In this document: positions 29,302 to 39,070 of the stretch, in pieces
Position numbering within the stretch: the stretch's first letter is position 1
How the letters are laid out: each line of letters opens with the position of its first letter
DNA from: an uncultured Chloroflexota bacterium
GTDB taxonomy: Bacteria > Chloroflexota > Anaerolineae > Anaerolineales > Anaerolineaceae
Length of the DNA: 64,000 nucleotides
Assembly (NCBI GenBank): GCA_902774215.1
Contig: CACYHU010000050.1
Span: 16,664 to 80,663 of the forward strand
Direction: 5' to 3'
The notes under the pieces: generated by a model
The model's input: the letters and a program-made list of their open reading frames with translations, nothing else
What the model was told of the DNA's origin: nothing
The model's database searches: none
Translations under genes and position numbers: made by a program

Positions 29302-29323
29302 AACAATTTCCTTTCACTACTGT

Positions 29324-32260
29324 TTACTTACCGGCTTGTTGATCAGAATCCCTGTTTGACAGGAATTTTTTTTCAAAATCTGACGCTTGAAGCGGTTTGG
29401 AGAAATAATACCCCTGTACCAAAGCACATCCCAGATCCTTTAAAAGCCTGATTTGTTCTTCTGTCTCGACACCTTCGGCAATCACAGGGATATTCATATT
29501 TTTTGCAATATCAAGGATCAAACCAACAAGCTGGATGTCTTTTTCACTATGTTCGATATTGCGAACAAAAGCTCTGTCCATTTTCAGAACATCGATTGGC
29601 ATGGAAGAAAGCATATTCAGTGAGGAGTACCCCGTACCGAAATCATCCATTTCTACTTTATATCCTTTATTGCGCAGGTTTTCCACAACGCGGATCACAT
29701 GGTCGGCGTTTTCTGTATAGGCGGATTCAGTGACTTCCAGTTTGATGTCATCGTGATCCAGATCATTATATATCAGGATCTCATCAAGTGTATTCTCAAG
29801 CATCGGGTTGAAAACGTCCAGCCTTGACAAATTGACAGAGACAGGAATCGTTATACCGTACTGCTCCTTCCAGCGTGCGATCTGCTTTGCCGCCTCTTCC
29901 CATACGTATTTATCGACTATACTGATACGTCCGTTTTTCTCAAACAGGGGAATGAAATCATCCGGAGAGATCATACCAAATTCAGGATGCCGCCAGCGGA
30001 CAAGCGCTTCTGCGCTTACAAGCTTTGGCGGCATGGTTTGAATATTATATTTAGGCTGATAAAATACTTCAAACTCATATGAATCAAGAGCACGGCGCAA
30101 ATCGTTCAGCAGCCGCTGTTCAAAGATTTCACGATCGCGGACCTTCTCATCAAAGATGATCAAATGCTCCTTATAATGTCCGCGCGCCATGGTGCAGGCG
30201 ATCCGGGCTCTGTCAAAAAGCTGCCATGGTTCGATCTTCTCCTGCCATGGCATAACACCCATTCGCAGCCGGATGCTTGTATTCGGCGCCGATTCTTCCA
30301 GTTTCTTCTGCAGCCGGTCATATATTACCTGATACATATCCGTATGAGGACAATATATATCAAAACGGTCTGCTTCAAATCTGCCGGCAATTCCGCCTGC
30401 TTCTTTCGCAACAGCCTGAATCTCTTTACCGAGTGTACGCAGGACCTGGTCCCCAAAATCCCGGCCGTACAGGGCATTAACCGAATGAAATTGCTCGATA
30501 TTCAGTACAATTGCATCCATCGGAGTATCCGGATGTTCACGGTAAATGCGATTGGCATACTGGAAAAAGAAGCTCCGGTTATACAAGCCGGTCAAATCGT
30601 CAGTTTCAGTTGCGGAGATCAGTTTCCGGGCTTTTCTTTCCGAACGCATGCTTTGTATCAGTAGAATAATGATGATCAGAAGCACGACAAAAACTACAGC
30701 ACCCACAATGACAATATTGTCTGTGATGAAATCCGAGAGGCTTAGTCTGGCGTCTTCAGTGATGTAATAAGAAAGGGCTGCATTTGCGATTGAATCGGGA
30801 ATTCTGCTGATCGCCTTGGTCAATATGGAATATAAAGCTGTTTCTCCGTTTTTGACCGCAAACGAGAAACCTAATCCTGTTCCGGTGGAAAGCGGTATCA
30901 GATGGTATTTCTTGCTCAGCCTTGAGAGATTGTTATAGCGAAAATTACTGATCAGAACACAATCTGCAACACCGTCTGATACTGCTTTCATACAATCCAG
31001 TGTGGTCGGATAATAAACTGTCCTCCAATCGGGATAATGCGTAAGAAGAAATGAATCATAATTCGGATTTCCCTCGTTGACTGCTACGATCACATGGTCC
31101 TTTTTCACGAATAAATTCTGGTCAGCCTGACGAATGATAGCATATACCTCTGTACTCATCAGCGGTGATGTAAGGGTGACATTCAGCATTTCTCCGTCAT
31201 ATACGCTGAGGCTGGAAGGGAACATGCAGTCTATATCCCCGTTTTGCACCGCTTTTATCGCTTCAGATGCGGTGGGATATGCAACGGGCTCAAAATCAAG
31301 ATGCACATTTACCATACTGTCAGATGCGTACGCCAGATAGTCTTTCAAAGCACCGGTAAGCTCTCCGGTGGCTTTATCCGTACCGGAGAACGCAAGATAG
31401 TTGTCAAGGTATCCCACACGGATTTTATCGTGGGTATTGAGCCAGTCAACCTCTTCCAATGTCAGAAATGCGTTGGCTCCGGCTCTTTTGATGTATTTTT
31501 CAAACATCTGCTGGTTGTAATAACGGTTTTCATCCTGTATCCTGTTGAGTGCTTCATTCAGTTCCTTCAGAAGATCAGGGCGGCTTTTGCTGACAGCAAA
31601 ATAAAAGTCTGAAGAACCGACTTTACAGACAGGAATTGCAAGTTCCGGGTGAACAAAGGAATCTACCGTGACATATGCATCAAGATCACCGTTTACAAGC
31701 CTGCGGAGAGATTCGTCCTCGGAAAATGTCACTTCAATAACCTCTGCTTTAACATCATTTTTTTCTGCCCATTCACGATAAAAATCGGCTTGAACAGAGT
31801 CTTTGTTTACTCCTACCTTTTTCCCGTTAAGCGTAGAATAATCTGCCTGAGAAATTTCACTGTTGTTCGGAGCGATAAAAAGGTAATATTCCTCAGTTCC
31901 CATGGGAAGAGAAGGATAAAACATGTTTTCTGCGCGTTTTTCTGTATAGGAGACATCGCTCATCAGATCAATATCTCCATCTTCCAGCATTTGAAGCAAA
32001 ACAGACCAGCTGCCTTTTACGTATTCGTAAGTCCAGCCCGTATATGCGGAAATTTTCAGCTGATATTCATAGGCATAACCGGATCTGCGTCCGATCGGAT
32101 CCAGTTGGTTATAGGAGGAATCGTACCATCCGACGCGTACGATTTTCCCTTCGTCTTTTGACTGGGCATTGATTGGCAGAGACAAAGAAACAGCAAATAT
32201 AAGAAAAAGAAGGAGAAAAACGGAAATTTTATTTCGAAATTGAGGAATAAATTCTGTCAT
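29324..32260 (-). CDS. Membrane GGDEF-EAL phosphodiesterase with two periplasmic-binding-protein sensor domains
   Basis: About 978 residues from ATG 32260 (an upstream ATG at 32272 is also possible; GGGGG lies between them). A signal/membrane segment (about 12-33) is followed by two tandem SBP family-3 domains (about 40-265 and 285-510), of the type that binds amino acids, a membrane helix (about 525-548), a GGDEF domain, and an EAL domain. The GGDEF core is degenerate (GRFEADRF), so it probably does not synthesise c-di-GMP. The EAL domain is intact: EALVRW, NLS, LEVTES, MDDFGTGYSS, KMDR, AEGVET and QGYYFSKP. It should hydrolyse c-di-GMP, under control of external amino-acid-like ligands. First of a two-gene operon. 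Confidence 0.92.
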   Translation of the reverse strand: MTEFIPQFRNKISVFLLLFLIFAVSLSLPINAQSKDEGKIVRVGWYDSSYNQLDPIGRRSGYAYEYQLKISAYTGWTYEYVKGSWSVLLQMLEDGDIDLMSDVSYTEKRAENMFYPSLPMGTEEYYLFIAPNNSEISQADYSTLNGKKVGVNKDSVQADFYREWAEKNDVKAEVIEVTFSEDESLRRLVNGDLDAYVTVDSFVHPELAIPVCKVGSSDFYFAVSKSRPDLLKELNEALNRIQDENRYYNQQMFEKYIKRAGANAFLTLEEVDWLNTHDKIRVGYLDNYLAFSGTDKATGELTGALKDYLAYASDSMVNVHLDFEPVAYPTASEAIKAVQNGDIDCMFPSSLSVYDGEMLNVTLTSPLMSTEVYAIIRQADQNLFVKKDHVIVAVNEGNPNYDSFLLTHYPDWRTVYYPTTLDCMKAVSDGVADCVLISNFRYNNLSRLSKKYHLIPLSTGTGLGFSFAVKNGETALYSILTKAISRIPDSIANAALSYYITEDARLSLSDFITDNIVIVGAVVFVVLLIIIILLIQSMRSERKARKLISATETDDLTGLYNRSFFFQYANRIYREHPDTPMDAIVLNIEQFHSVNALYGRDFGDQVLRTLGKEIQAVAKEAGGIAGRFEADRFDIYCPHTDMYQVIYDRLQKKLEESAPNTSIRLRMGVMPWQEKIEPWQLFDRARIACTMARGHYKEHLIIFDEKVRDREIFEQRLLNDLRRALDSYEFEVFYQPKYNIQTMPPKLVSAEALVRWRHPEFGMISPDDFIPLFEKNGRISIVDKYVWEEAAKQIARWKEQYGITIPVSVNLSRLDVFNPMLENTLDEILIYNDLDHDDIKLEVTESAYTENADHVIRVVENLRNKGYKVEMDDFGTGYSSLNMLSSMPIDVLKMDRAFVRNIEHSEKDIQLVGLILDIAKNMNIPVIAEGVETEEQIRLLKDLGCALVQGYYFSKPLQASDFEKKFLSNRDSDQQAGK

Positions 32261-32365
32261 CCTAACCCCCATGATCTTAGATGAAGACTTGTGACCTTAT
32301 TATTCAAAAATGATTATGCATTTAATCATAACATAATTTTGTCAAATATTATGAACCATTTTTAT

Positions 32366-32398
32366 AAAAAAACTGCATCCTGAATCATGCAGTTTTTC
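32366..32398 (-). terminator. Terminator of the lepB operon
   Basis: AAAAACTGCAT (32368-32378) and ATGCAGTTTTT (32387-32397) arms, T-rich downstream on the minus strand. Confidence 0.85.
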
Positions 32399-32420
32399 GA
32401 ATCTTTTGAATATTTCGATA

Positions 32421-32720
32421 TTATAAGGCAGACCGGTGAGCCTTTGATTTCCTGATCGATTTATCTTTCTCACTGTTTGCGCCGGAAGGAATGTTGGCGA
32501 TACGGTCAAAGGCGGGAGTACCGGCAGCGGGGGATAAAATCATCCCGAGGTTGAAGACTGCTCCCTGGTCCCAATCCCGGTGGCCGCAAACATCACAGAC
32601 CCAGCATGGGAAATCAGGTACGATCACCATTTCATTTTCAATCCAGGTGTAATAAGTGCCTTTTTTGCGCTGAATCAGGCCTACCTGACATTCCGGACAG
32701 TAACGTTTTTCTTCATTCAT
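32421..32720 (-). CDS. YgiT-type zinc-finger protein
   Basis: 99 residues from ATG 32720, which follows AAGGAAG; an in-frame upstream start overlaps lepB and lacks a site. Residues about 8-50 carry CPEC near the start and CWVCDVCGH, a two-CxxC array as in the YgiT/MqsA N-terminal zinc-finger family. There is no helix-turn-helix antitoxin domain like that of MqsA; instead a Lys/Ser-rich tail follows (KDKSIRKSKAHRS). No toxin gene is adjacent. It lies 10 bases after lepB and ahead of a terminator, so it is the last gene of that operon. Function unknown. Confidence 0.75.
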   Translation of the reverse strand: MNEEKRYCPECQVGLIQRKKGTYYTWIENEMVIVPDFPCWVCDVCGHRDWDQGAVFNLGMILSPAAGTPAFDRIANIPSGANSEKDKSIRKSKAHRSAL

Positions 32721-32730
32721 AAAAACTTCC

Positions 32731-33333
32731 TTATTTGGCTGTATCACTGCTCAATTCAATTTTATCACGGATGATACTGATTCGATTCAAAGGCCAATAG
32801 CGGAAAAATGCGTTTCCGATAAGATTTGCCTTTGGAACGCCGCCCCAGACATGTGAATCAGAGGAGTGATTGCGGTTATCTCCCAAAACGAAATATTCTC
32901 CTTCTGCCACATCCCATGTCCCGGAATACTGGATCGGTTCATGCAGCCAGGGTTCCTCTATTTTTTCACCGTTTATATAAAGTTCACCTTCGGTGACTTC
33001 AACATGGTCCCCCGGGAGACCGATCATTCGTTTTATATAATCTTTGCCGGGATCGACCGGAGAGTGAAAAATAACAACATCCCCCCTGCGCGGTTCACTG
33101 AATTTGTAATTCAGTTTATTTACCATTACCAGCTGGCCTTCATGGAAAGTGGTTTCCATGGAAATATTTTCAACACGGAATCGGCCGATGCAGAAATCAA
33201 TTGCGAAGTAAAGGACAACCGCAAGCAGTATGTCTTCTACAATCTCACGCCATTTGGGTTTCTGTTTCGGTTTTTCCGCCTCATGTATTTCTTTTGTGTA
33301 GGATTTTCTGTTTTTTGAATTATTCTTTGACAT
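32731..33333 (-). CDS. lepB: Signal peptidase I
   Basis: 200 residues. A basic, hydrophilic N-terminus (about 1-30) precedes one membrane helix (about 31-50). The catalytic Ser58 is in the ENISMETT box and the general-base Lys101 in YIKRMIGLPGD. Box E, GDNRNHSSDSH, is complete. The enzyme cleaves Sec/Tat signal peptides at the outer face of the membrane; substrates in this window include the SBPs and the giant adhesin. The single-helix architecture is the Gram-positive-like type. The start is preceded by GAGGT at good spacing. Confidence 0.95.
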   Translation of the reverse strand: MSKNNSKNRKSYTKEIHEAEKPKQKPKWREIVEDILLAVVLYFAIDFCIGRFRVENISMETTFHEGQLVMVNKLNYKFSEPRRGDVVIFHSPVDPGKDYIKRMIGLPGDHVEVTEGELYINGEKIEEPWLHEPIQYSGTWDVAEGEYFVLGDNRNHSSDSHVWGGVPKANLIGNAFFRYWPLNRISIIRDKIELSSDTAK

Positions 33334-33404
33334 CTAAAAGTACCTCTATTCTCCTAATCATACACCTGAAATGTAAAAATGCAATTAATATGTTTTATTT
33401 TAGT

Positions 33405-33600
33405 GGGGTCAGTGGTCGGTATTCAGTAGTCGGTGGTCAGTGGTCAGTGGTCAGCAGATGGATATTCTTTAATCAGCCAAAATACAAAAACATCTGACCT
33501 ATTATAACCTATATCCTATATCCTACATATTATCCTCTATCCACTATATCCTAAATACTCACTATCCCCTATCACCTATATCCTATTCCCTAAACACACC
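33405..33600. repeat. Two degenerate minisatellites (GTGGTCA and CCTATAT units)
   Basis: About 33405-33455 is a run of GTGGTCA-like units (GGTCAGTGGTCGGT and similar). About 33497-33600 is a run of imperfect CCTATAT/CCTACAT units ending at the der stop codon. No ORF. They occupy the whole interval between lepB and der. Confidence 0.7.
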
Positions 33601-34968
33601 CTATCTCCTCGCCTTGAATACAAAGCGGATCGGTGTACCGATAAATCCAAAACGTTCACGCAGCTGGTTTTCCAGATAACGTTTGTATGTGAAATGCGCC
33701 AGGTCCGGATCATTGACATAGATCATGAAGGTTGGCGGGTCGGAACGAACCTGTGTCGCGTAATACATCTGCAGGGACCGTCCGGATTTTGATGTGGCAT
33801 GATGTTTATCCTGAGCTTCATGGATTGCGTCATTCAGCGCTGAAGTCGGAATGCGGACCAGACGCTGTTCCTGAACCTGCAGAGCGGTCGTCAGGATTTG
33901 ATTGGTGCGCTGCCCGGTTTTAGCGGAAACGAAGAGAATCGGAACGTAATCCAGAAAATTCAGGTCCTTGCGGATTTTTTCTGTAAACTGCTGCATGGTA
34001 TAGGTGTCTTTTTCGATTGCGTCCCATTTATTGACAACAACGACAACACTTTTCCAGGCTTCCAGGATATATCCGGCAATATGCGCTTCCTGCGTGGAAA
34101 CACCCTGTGTAGCATCAATAACAAGGAGAGAGACATCGGCCTCTTCGATCACGCGCATCGAACGGATGACTGAATATTTTTCAACGCCTGCCTCTACCTT
34201 GCCCTTACGCCGGATGCCGGCAGTGTCTACCAGTGTGACAGGAACATCGCCGACCATCAGTTTCGTGTCAATGGCATCACGTGTAGTTCCCGGAATATTG
34301 CTGACTATAACACGATCTTCGCCGCAAAGCCGGTTCAAAAGACTGGATTTACCCACATTCGGACGTCCGACAATAGCGATTTTCACACTGTCATCCGGTT
34401 CCTCTTCTTCCTGTTCAGGAAACAGGGCGCAGAGAGCATCCAGCAAATCTCCCGTTTCGGTGCCATGGATAGCTGAAATCGGGTATGGATCGCCCATGCC
34501 GAGTTCGTAGAATTCAGGAACGTTGGCGCGGAGATTATCGGAATCAGCCTTATTGACTACCAGCAAAACAGGCGGGGTTCGTTTCCCGTTTTCGTTCTTT
34601 TGAAGGCGTCGAAGGATCTGCGCAATTTCACGGTCAGCGGTGGTAACACCTGTGGAAGCATCTGTCAGAAAAAGAACGACATCTGCCTCTTCAACTGCAA
34701 GGATGGCCTGAGTCTTGATCTCGGAGATAAAATCGGCAGACCCTACGGAAAGTGGAGTCTTTTGTCCTGCGGCCTCCGGGTCAATACCGCCGGTGTCAAT
34801 GATATCGAATTCTGTTCCGCACCATTCGGCATGGCCAAAAAGACGATCACGGGTAGTACCGGGAACGTCATCAACGATCGCATCCCGTGTCCCCGAGAGA
34901 CGATTGAATAAGGTACTTTTCCCGACATTGGGACGGCCGACCAAAGCCACAACAGGTTTTCGTGTCAT
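33601..34968 (-). CDS. der: Ribosome-assembly GTPase Der (EngA)
   Basis: 455 residues with the unique tandem-GTPase layout: G1 motif GRPNVGKS at 11-18 and again near 205, each with DTGG/DTAG (G3) and NKAD/NKWD (G4). A C-terminal KH-like domain (about 370-455) follows, ending in an FxGTPIRFVFKARR-type tail. It acts in 50S ribosome maturation. A small insert, EEEEPDDS, links the two GTPase domains. The start has GGGAGG. It is transcribed divergently from the GT2 gene. Confidence 0.97.
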   Translation of the reverse strand: MTRKPVVALVGRPNVGKSTLFNRLSGTRDAIVDDVPGTTRDRLFGHAEWCGTEFDIIDTGGIDPEAAGQKTPLSVGSADFISEIKTQAILAVEEADVVLFLTDASTGVTTADREIAQILRRLQKNENGKRTPPVLLVVNKADSDNLRANVPEFYELGMGDPYPISAIHGTETGDLLDALCALFPEQEEEEPDDSVKIAIVGRPNVGKSSLLNRLCGEDRVIVSNIPGTTRDAIDTKLMVGDVPVTLVDTAGIRRKGKVEAGVEKYSVIRSMRVIEEADVSLLVIDATQGVSTQEAHIAGYILEAWKSVVVVVNKWDAIEKDTYTMQQFTEKIRKDLNFLDYVPILFVSAKTGQRTNQILTTALQVQEQRLVRIPTSALNDAIHEAQDKHHATSKSGRSLQMYYATQVRSDPPTFMIYVNDPDLAHFTYKRYLENQLRERFGFIGTPIRFVFKARR

Positions 34969-35069
34969 CTTTACCTCCCATTTCCAGCCCGTAAAGGCCT
35001 TAACTGACAGTTTATTTTACCATGAAGGCCCTTTTCTAATCAAAAGTCAGGAGCAATCAGGCTATTATA

Positions 35070-35078
35070 TGCTATAAT
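35070..35078 (+). promoter_or_regulatory. Extended -10 promoter of the GT2 gene
   Basis: TG-C-TATAAT (TATAAT at 35073-35078), the same extended -10 form as at gyrA, about 32 bases before the ATG. Confidence 0.55.
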
Positions 35079-35109
35079 TTATACATATAATTTATATTAA
35101 TGAGCCGTT

Positions 35110-35859
35110 ATGAAAAAAGTATTGGTCTACCTTCCATGTTACAACGAATCACCGAATATCATTCCGTTGGTTGAAAAATGGTTTGACATAGCTTCTGATT
35201 TCAATGCTGCAGGTTATGAATTGCATGTAAGCTGTATTGATGATAAAAGTACAGACGATACAGCGGCAAAAATTAAAATACTGACAGAACGGTTCTCTGA
35301 ATGTGAATTGATTTCACATGAGCACAATAAAGGTTTAGGCGGTGTATTAAACACGGCATTCAATTTGTTTTTGAAAAACGGACAGGAAGGCGATCTGTGT
35401 GTTCTGATGGACGGAGACAATTCTCATGATCCGATATATTCCCTTTCCATGTTGCCGAAAATAGAAGCCGGTGCGGATGTGGTAATTGCTTCACGCTATC
35501 AGAGCGGAGCTGCAGTTAAAGGTCTGTCAGGAATCAGACAGTTTATGAGTAATGGGGCCGGGGTATTCTACAAATTGATCCTGGGCGTTAAAAATGTAAA
35601 AGATTATACCTGCGGCTACAGGATGTATACTTACAATATTATACAAAAAGCCCGGGATACCTATGGTGAAAATATCGCGGAACGCAGAACCTTCGCGTGT
35701 ATGATGGAAGTGCTGTATAAACTGGCAAAAATCGGTGCAAAGTTTGATGAGGTTCCCTTTGTCCTTCGTTACGATCATAAACAGGGTGACAGTAAAATGC
35801 GCGTCTTTAAAACCGCAAAAGACAGCATTCTTACTGCTTTTTCACTGCGTTTTTCGTGA
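35110..35859 (+). CDS. Family 2 glycosyltransferase (dolichyl-phosphate-mannose-synthase-like)
   Basis: 249 residues of GT-A fold. The nucleotide-binding Asp pair is in DDKSTDDTA (about 45-53) and the metal-binding motif in LMDGDNSHDP (about 100-109); a VIASRYQSGA block follows, typical of polyprenyl-phosphate sugar synthases. No membrane helices at the C-terminus, so it is a soluble or peripheral enzyme. Its probable role is to charge a lipid carrier with a sugar for a GT-C transferase. The convergent YfhO-type gene overlaps its 3' end by 29 bases, which makes a functional pairing plausible. Confidence 0.9.
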   Translation: MKKVLVYLPCYNESPNIIPLVEKWFDIASDFNAAGYELHVSCIDDKSTDDTAAKIKILTERFSECELISHEHNKGLGGVLNTAFNLFLKNGQEGDLCVLMDGDNSHDPIYSLSMLPKIEAGADVVIASRYQSGAAVKGLSGIRQFMSNGAGVFYKLILGVKNVKDYTCGYRMYTYNIIQKARDTYGENIAERRTFACMMEVLYKLAKIGAKFDEVPFVLRYDHKQGDSKMRVFKTAKDSILTAFSLRFS

Positions 35860-38800
35860 GATATCTGCGTTCGATCAATAAACCGGAAAAAGCGCAAATA
35901 ATTGAGATGATGCTGAATGCCAATCCTGCGGTCAGTCCGCGGGGCTCATATTTAAGCAGGATCTGATGTTCACCGGCGGTAAGGTTTGCCGAGAGGAACA
36001 TATCAAATGCCGGAATTAATTCTGTTTTTTGTTCATCCACAAAAAGTTCCCAGCCTTTGTCATATGGAATACTGAAAAACAGTTTTCCGTCCTCCCATGC
36101 GGTGATATTTCCGGTGATACGGGTATCCGTGTGTTCGCTGACACTGAGCGATTCGGATTTCATACGACTGGTTTCCGAAAGAAGAAGGAACGGATTTTCA
36201 AAGAAGAGTTGAGCTTTTGAAAGATGCAAAGCTTCTTCCGTGTCATATGCTCTGAGCGTGACTGAAATATCTTCCCCGTCTACAAAAGACCCGAGACGCA
36301 GCAGCGGCAGCCCCCGGCCGTCAAAATAATCGCCGATCCGTTTTCCGTTTACTTCAATTGAAGAAAGTGTTTTTTCAGGACTTTCAAAATATGCGTATAG
36401 TGTGCCGGTATGTTCACATTTCAGATCCCATGTGATTTCATTTTCGGAGCTTTCTGTTTTTATAATTATTGCTTCCGTGAAAAGGGGATCAGCATTGCCG
36501 CTCAAAGCACTGAACATTAAGTTCTGCATGCTGAAATGATCCGGGGCAGATAAAATATCTTCATAAAGTCCGGACCCTTTCGGTACCAGGAAACCAATCG
36601 GAAGACTGTACGGATTGCTGTATACGGTTTTGTTTCCCCTGCTGAATATCGCGTTATAAGGTTTCCCGATCCTTCCCTGATCCGTAACAAGATACCGGAT
36701 CCCGAGAATACTGTCCATTGTGACTGTTGACCCTTCCCCGTATTCAAAGCGGGTCGGATAGAACCTGTATCCCGCGGCAGGAAGGAACTGCATTATTTTA
36801 TATTTGAGCGTGGAGGAAAAATGGCTGATGCCGCTGTAATCAAGCAGAAAAGCGTCATTTGCGTCGTGAAAATAAGTCTTTTCCAAACGGTAAAAATCGC
36901 GGTCTTTCCTCTTGATCTCATCGATCAGCGCTTTATTCTCCGCGTAAAAATCATTGAATGATGTCCGTGTTTCCGAACGGTCATAAGCGGATTTGTTCCC
37001 GAGGATCATCCATCCGTTCAAAAACAGGTCAAAAGCGACCAACAGGAATACAACTGTTTTTGCGCGGGTTCCGCTGTCTGTTATGTAGAAAATGCCGGAA
37101 AAGAAAAGGATCAGCAGCAGATTCAGGAGGAAAGCGCTTGTCGTGAACCAGGAAAAGCCTTGTAACTGGACAAGCACAAGCAGCAGGACAGTCAGAACGG
37201 CACAAATCAAAAAGTGGATCCCCGTGCTGCCTTTATTATTCTGAAAACAGCGCAGTGCCGGCAGAAGCAGCAGAAAACTCACGGCAAAAGAGTAGCGGTA
37301 TGGCCACCAGACCGGCTCGTTAAAACCATGAATGACAAGATTCAGCGCATTGATCCACATCGCAAAGAAACATACAGCCAGCAGAACGAAAACGGATATT
37401 TTTTCTTTTCGTGAGATTTTGCTGTTCATCAGGAAAAGCGTAATGCAGAAAGGTATCATGACGCCGCAGAAGATGTTGGGAAGTCCGGAAGTCAGGGTTT
37501 GTGTCTGATCAAATGCGCTGTTGAACATTTTCCCGATCAATTCGATGATGCGGAAATTACGCGTAAAGGTGAAAACAGACAGATCAAAGGTCTTCATTCC
37601 GCCGCCAAGCTGAAGGGCTACCGGGATCAGCAATGCCGCACAGCTTCCGGCTGAAAGCAGTGACCACAGGATAAAACGGAAAAATGTCCATCCCTTTTGC
37701 CGTTGGTCAGAAAGATAGAGCCGGCAGAAAAAGTATGGTATTGCAAAACAGCAGATCTGAAAACCGGAATAATAATTCAGGAGCATCGCAGCGCACAGGG
37801 AGATGTAATATACCCATCCGCTTTTACGGGCAATGATGCGGTCGATACCAAGAAAAACCAGCGGGAGAATCAAAGCTCCGTTTCGAAGCTGGGTATGTTC
37901 GGCGATGACGAAATTGAAAGACATCAGCGCATACCCGGTGGAAAACAGCAGCGTTTCGCCATTGGTTCTGAAAGTCTTCCGGAAATAAACCGCAGCAGTC
38001 AAACCGCAAATGGCGTAGCGCAGGATAACGAGCAGCGTAACAGCTTCAGGTATACGGTCCTCAGGGGAAAAAGCAATAAGCCAGTCCAGCGGATTTGAGA
38101 TGTAATATGCGAAGAGGGAAAGATAATCGTCTCCGAGAGATTTGCTGAAGGAATAAAACAGGCTGCGTCCATCCCGGAGCAGCGTCCTGATGTGAACAAG
38201 AAAATCCACATACTGGCACTGCATATCTGAAATCAGGAATGATTTTTCACCAAAGGGAGTTATCTTCAGAATGAGGCAGATGATGAGCAGAAGAATACCC
38301 GGGATAAGAAAAGCAGCAGGGAAAAGCAGCCATTCCCGGATCTCACGGGGTGTACTTTCCTTCTTCCGCAGAAATGCTGCCGGAAACGAAAACAGACAGC
38401 ACAAAACACCGCACAGAGAAAACACGAGCACGGCAAAGATGAGCTGGCGTGAGATATTCATCCCTGAAACAAATACCGGTGTTACGATATTTGGATTTAC
38501 GTCATAAGGATGTGCCCCTGCGTAAACCACTGTAGGGGTTTCCGAATGAAAGGAGAGTATCGGCTGATGCAGATGAAGACCGGTTGGAAAATCGATCGAA
38601 CAGTTCCCGCTGCAGACCATTGTTTTGCCGTCCTGCTCCCAGTTTTCGCTGAATTTCAGACTGTCAGGCTTTATATCCCGCCAGCCTTTCCAGTCATAAA
38701 TATTTATATCCAAATCGGCCGGTGTCTCAGCCCAGTAAGCCCAGTTAAGCCTGACAGGAGAATCTTCCGCTTCAACGGAAAGATGCGTGTCATCCGGAAA

Positions 38801-39070
38801 AAAAACATAAACCGGATGAGTATATTCGAGAAGAAAAACAGCGGAAAATGACAGGAGCAGCGCGGTACTGAAGGCCCATTTAAGAGAATTTCCGGAGACG
38901 ATTTTTATTGAAAACCAACTCAAAACAGCAGCTGCTGTCAGAACTCCTGCAGTCAGGAGCAATTCCTTACGGGAAAGGATCTCATCATTGAAGAGGAATA
39001 TCGCACAGGTCAGAAGAAGAAAGGATAAAACATACCAGGTTATGATCATAGCTTTTTTCATAATTTGCAT
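35831..39070 (-). CDS. YfhO-family large membrane protein (GT-C-type)
   Basis: 1079 residues. About a dozen membrane helices are spread over residues 5-670, with one more at the C-terminus, and a long extracytoplasmic beta-rich domain (about 675-1045). The diagnostic YfhO segment is present: SDMQCQYVDFLVH, then SFSKSLGDDYLSLFAYYISNPLDW. Family members are implicated in attaching sugars to cell-wall polymers such as teichoic acids in Firmicutes, using lipid-linked sugars. The gene is convergent with, and overlaps, a GT2 synthase that could supply such a donor. Start choice (ATG 39070 or the ATG three codons later) is uncertain as no strong ribosome site is seen. Confidence 0.87.
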   Translation of the reverse strand: MQIMKKAMIITWYVLSFLLLTCAIFLFNDEILSRKELLLTAGVLTAAAVLSWFSIKIVSGNSLKWAFSTALLLSFSAVFLLEYTHPVYVFFPDDTHLSVEAEDSPVRLNWAYWAETPADLDINIYDWKGWRDIKPDSLKFSENWEQDGKTMVCSGNCSIDFPTGLHLHQPILSFHSETPTVVYAGAHPYDVNPNIVTPVFVSGMNISRQLIFAVLVFSLCGVLCCLFSFPAAFLRKKESTPREIREWLLFPAAFLIPGILLLIICLILKITPFGEKSFLISDMQCQYVDFLVHIRTLLRDGRSLFYSFSKSLGDDYLSLFAYYISNPLDWLIAFSPEDRIPEAVTLLVILRYAICGLTAAVYFRKTFRTNGETLLFSTGYALMSFNFVIAEHTQLRNGALILPLVFLGIDRIIARKSGWVYYISLCAAMLLNYYSGFQICCFAIPYFFCRLYLSDQRQKGWTFFRFILWSLLSAGSCAALLIPVALQLGGGMKTFDLSVFTFTRNFRIIELIGKMFNSAFDQTQTLTSGLPNIFCGVMIPFCITLFLMNSKISRKEKISVFVLLAVCFFAMWINALNLVIHGFNEPVWWPYRYSFAVSFLLLLPALRCFQNNKGSTGIHFLICAVLTVLLLVLVQLQGFSWFTTSAFLLNLLLILFFSGIFYITDSGTRAKTVVFLLVAFDLFLNGWMILGNKSAYDRSETRTSFNDFYAENKALIDEIKRKDRDFYRLEKTYFHDANDAFLLDYSGISHFSSTLKYKIMQFLPAAGYRFYPTRFEYGEGSTVTMDSILGIRYLVTDQGRIGKPYNAIFSRGNKTVYSNPYSLPIGFLVPKGSGLYEDILSAPDHFSMQNLMFSALSGNADPLFTEAIIIKTESSENEITWDLKCEHTGTLYAYFESPEKTLSSIEVNGKRIGDYFDGRGLPLLRLGSFVDGEDISVTLRAYDTEEALHLSKAQLFFENPFLLLSETSRMKSESLSVSEHTDTRITGNITAWEDGKLFFSIPYDKGWELFVDEQKTELIPAFDMFLSANLTAGEHQILLKYEPRGLTAGLAFSIISIICAFSGLLIERRYLTKNAVKKQ

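Noticed and set aside
32421..32747. Toxin-antitoxin module suggested by the YgiT-type zinc finger
   Set aside because: No toxin gene is adjacent and the helix-turn-helix antitoxin domain is missing; it sits in the lepB operon.
33405..33600. CRISPR array
   Set aside because: Units are 7 bases and degenerate, with no spacers and no cas genes nearby.
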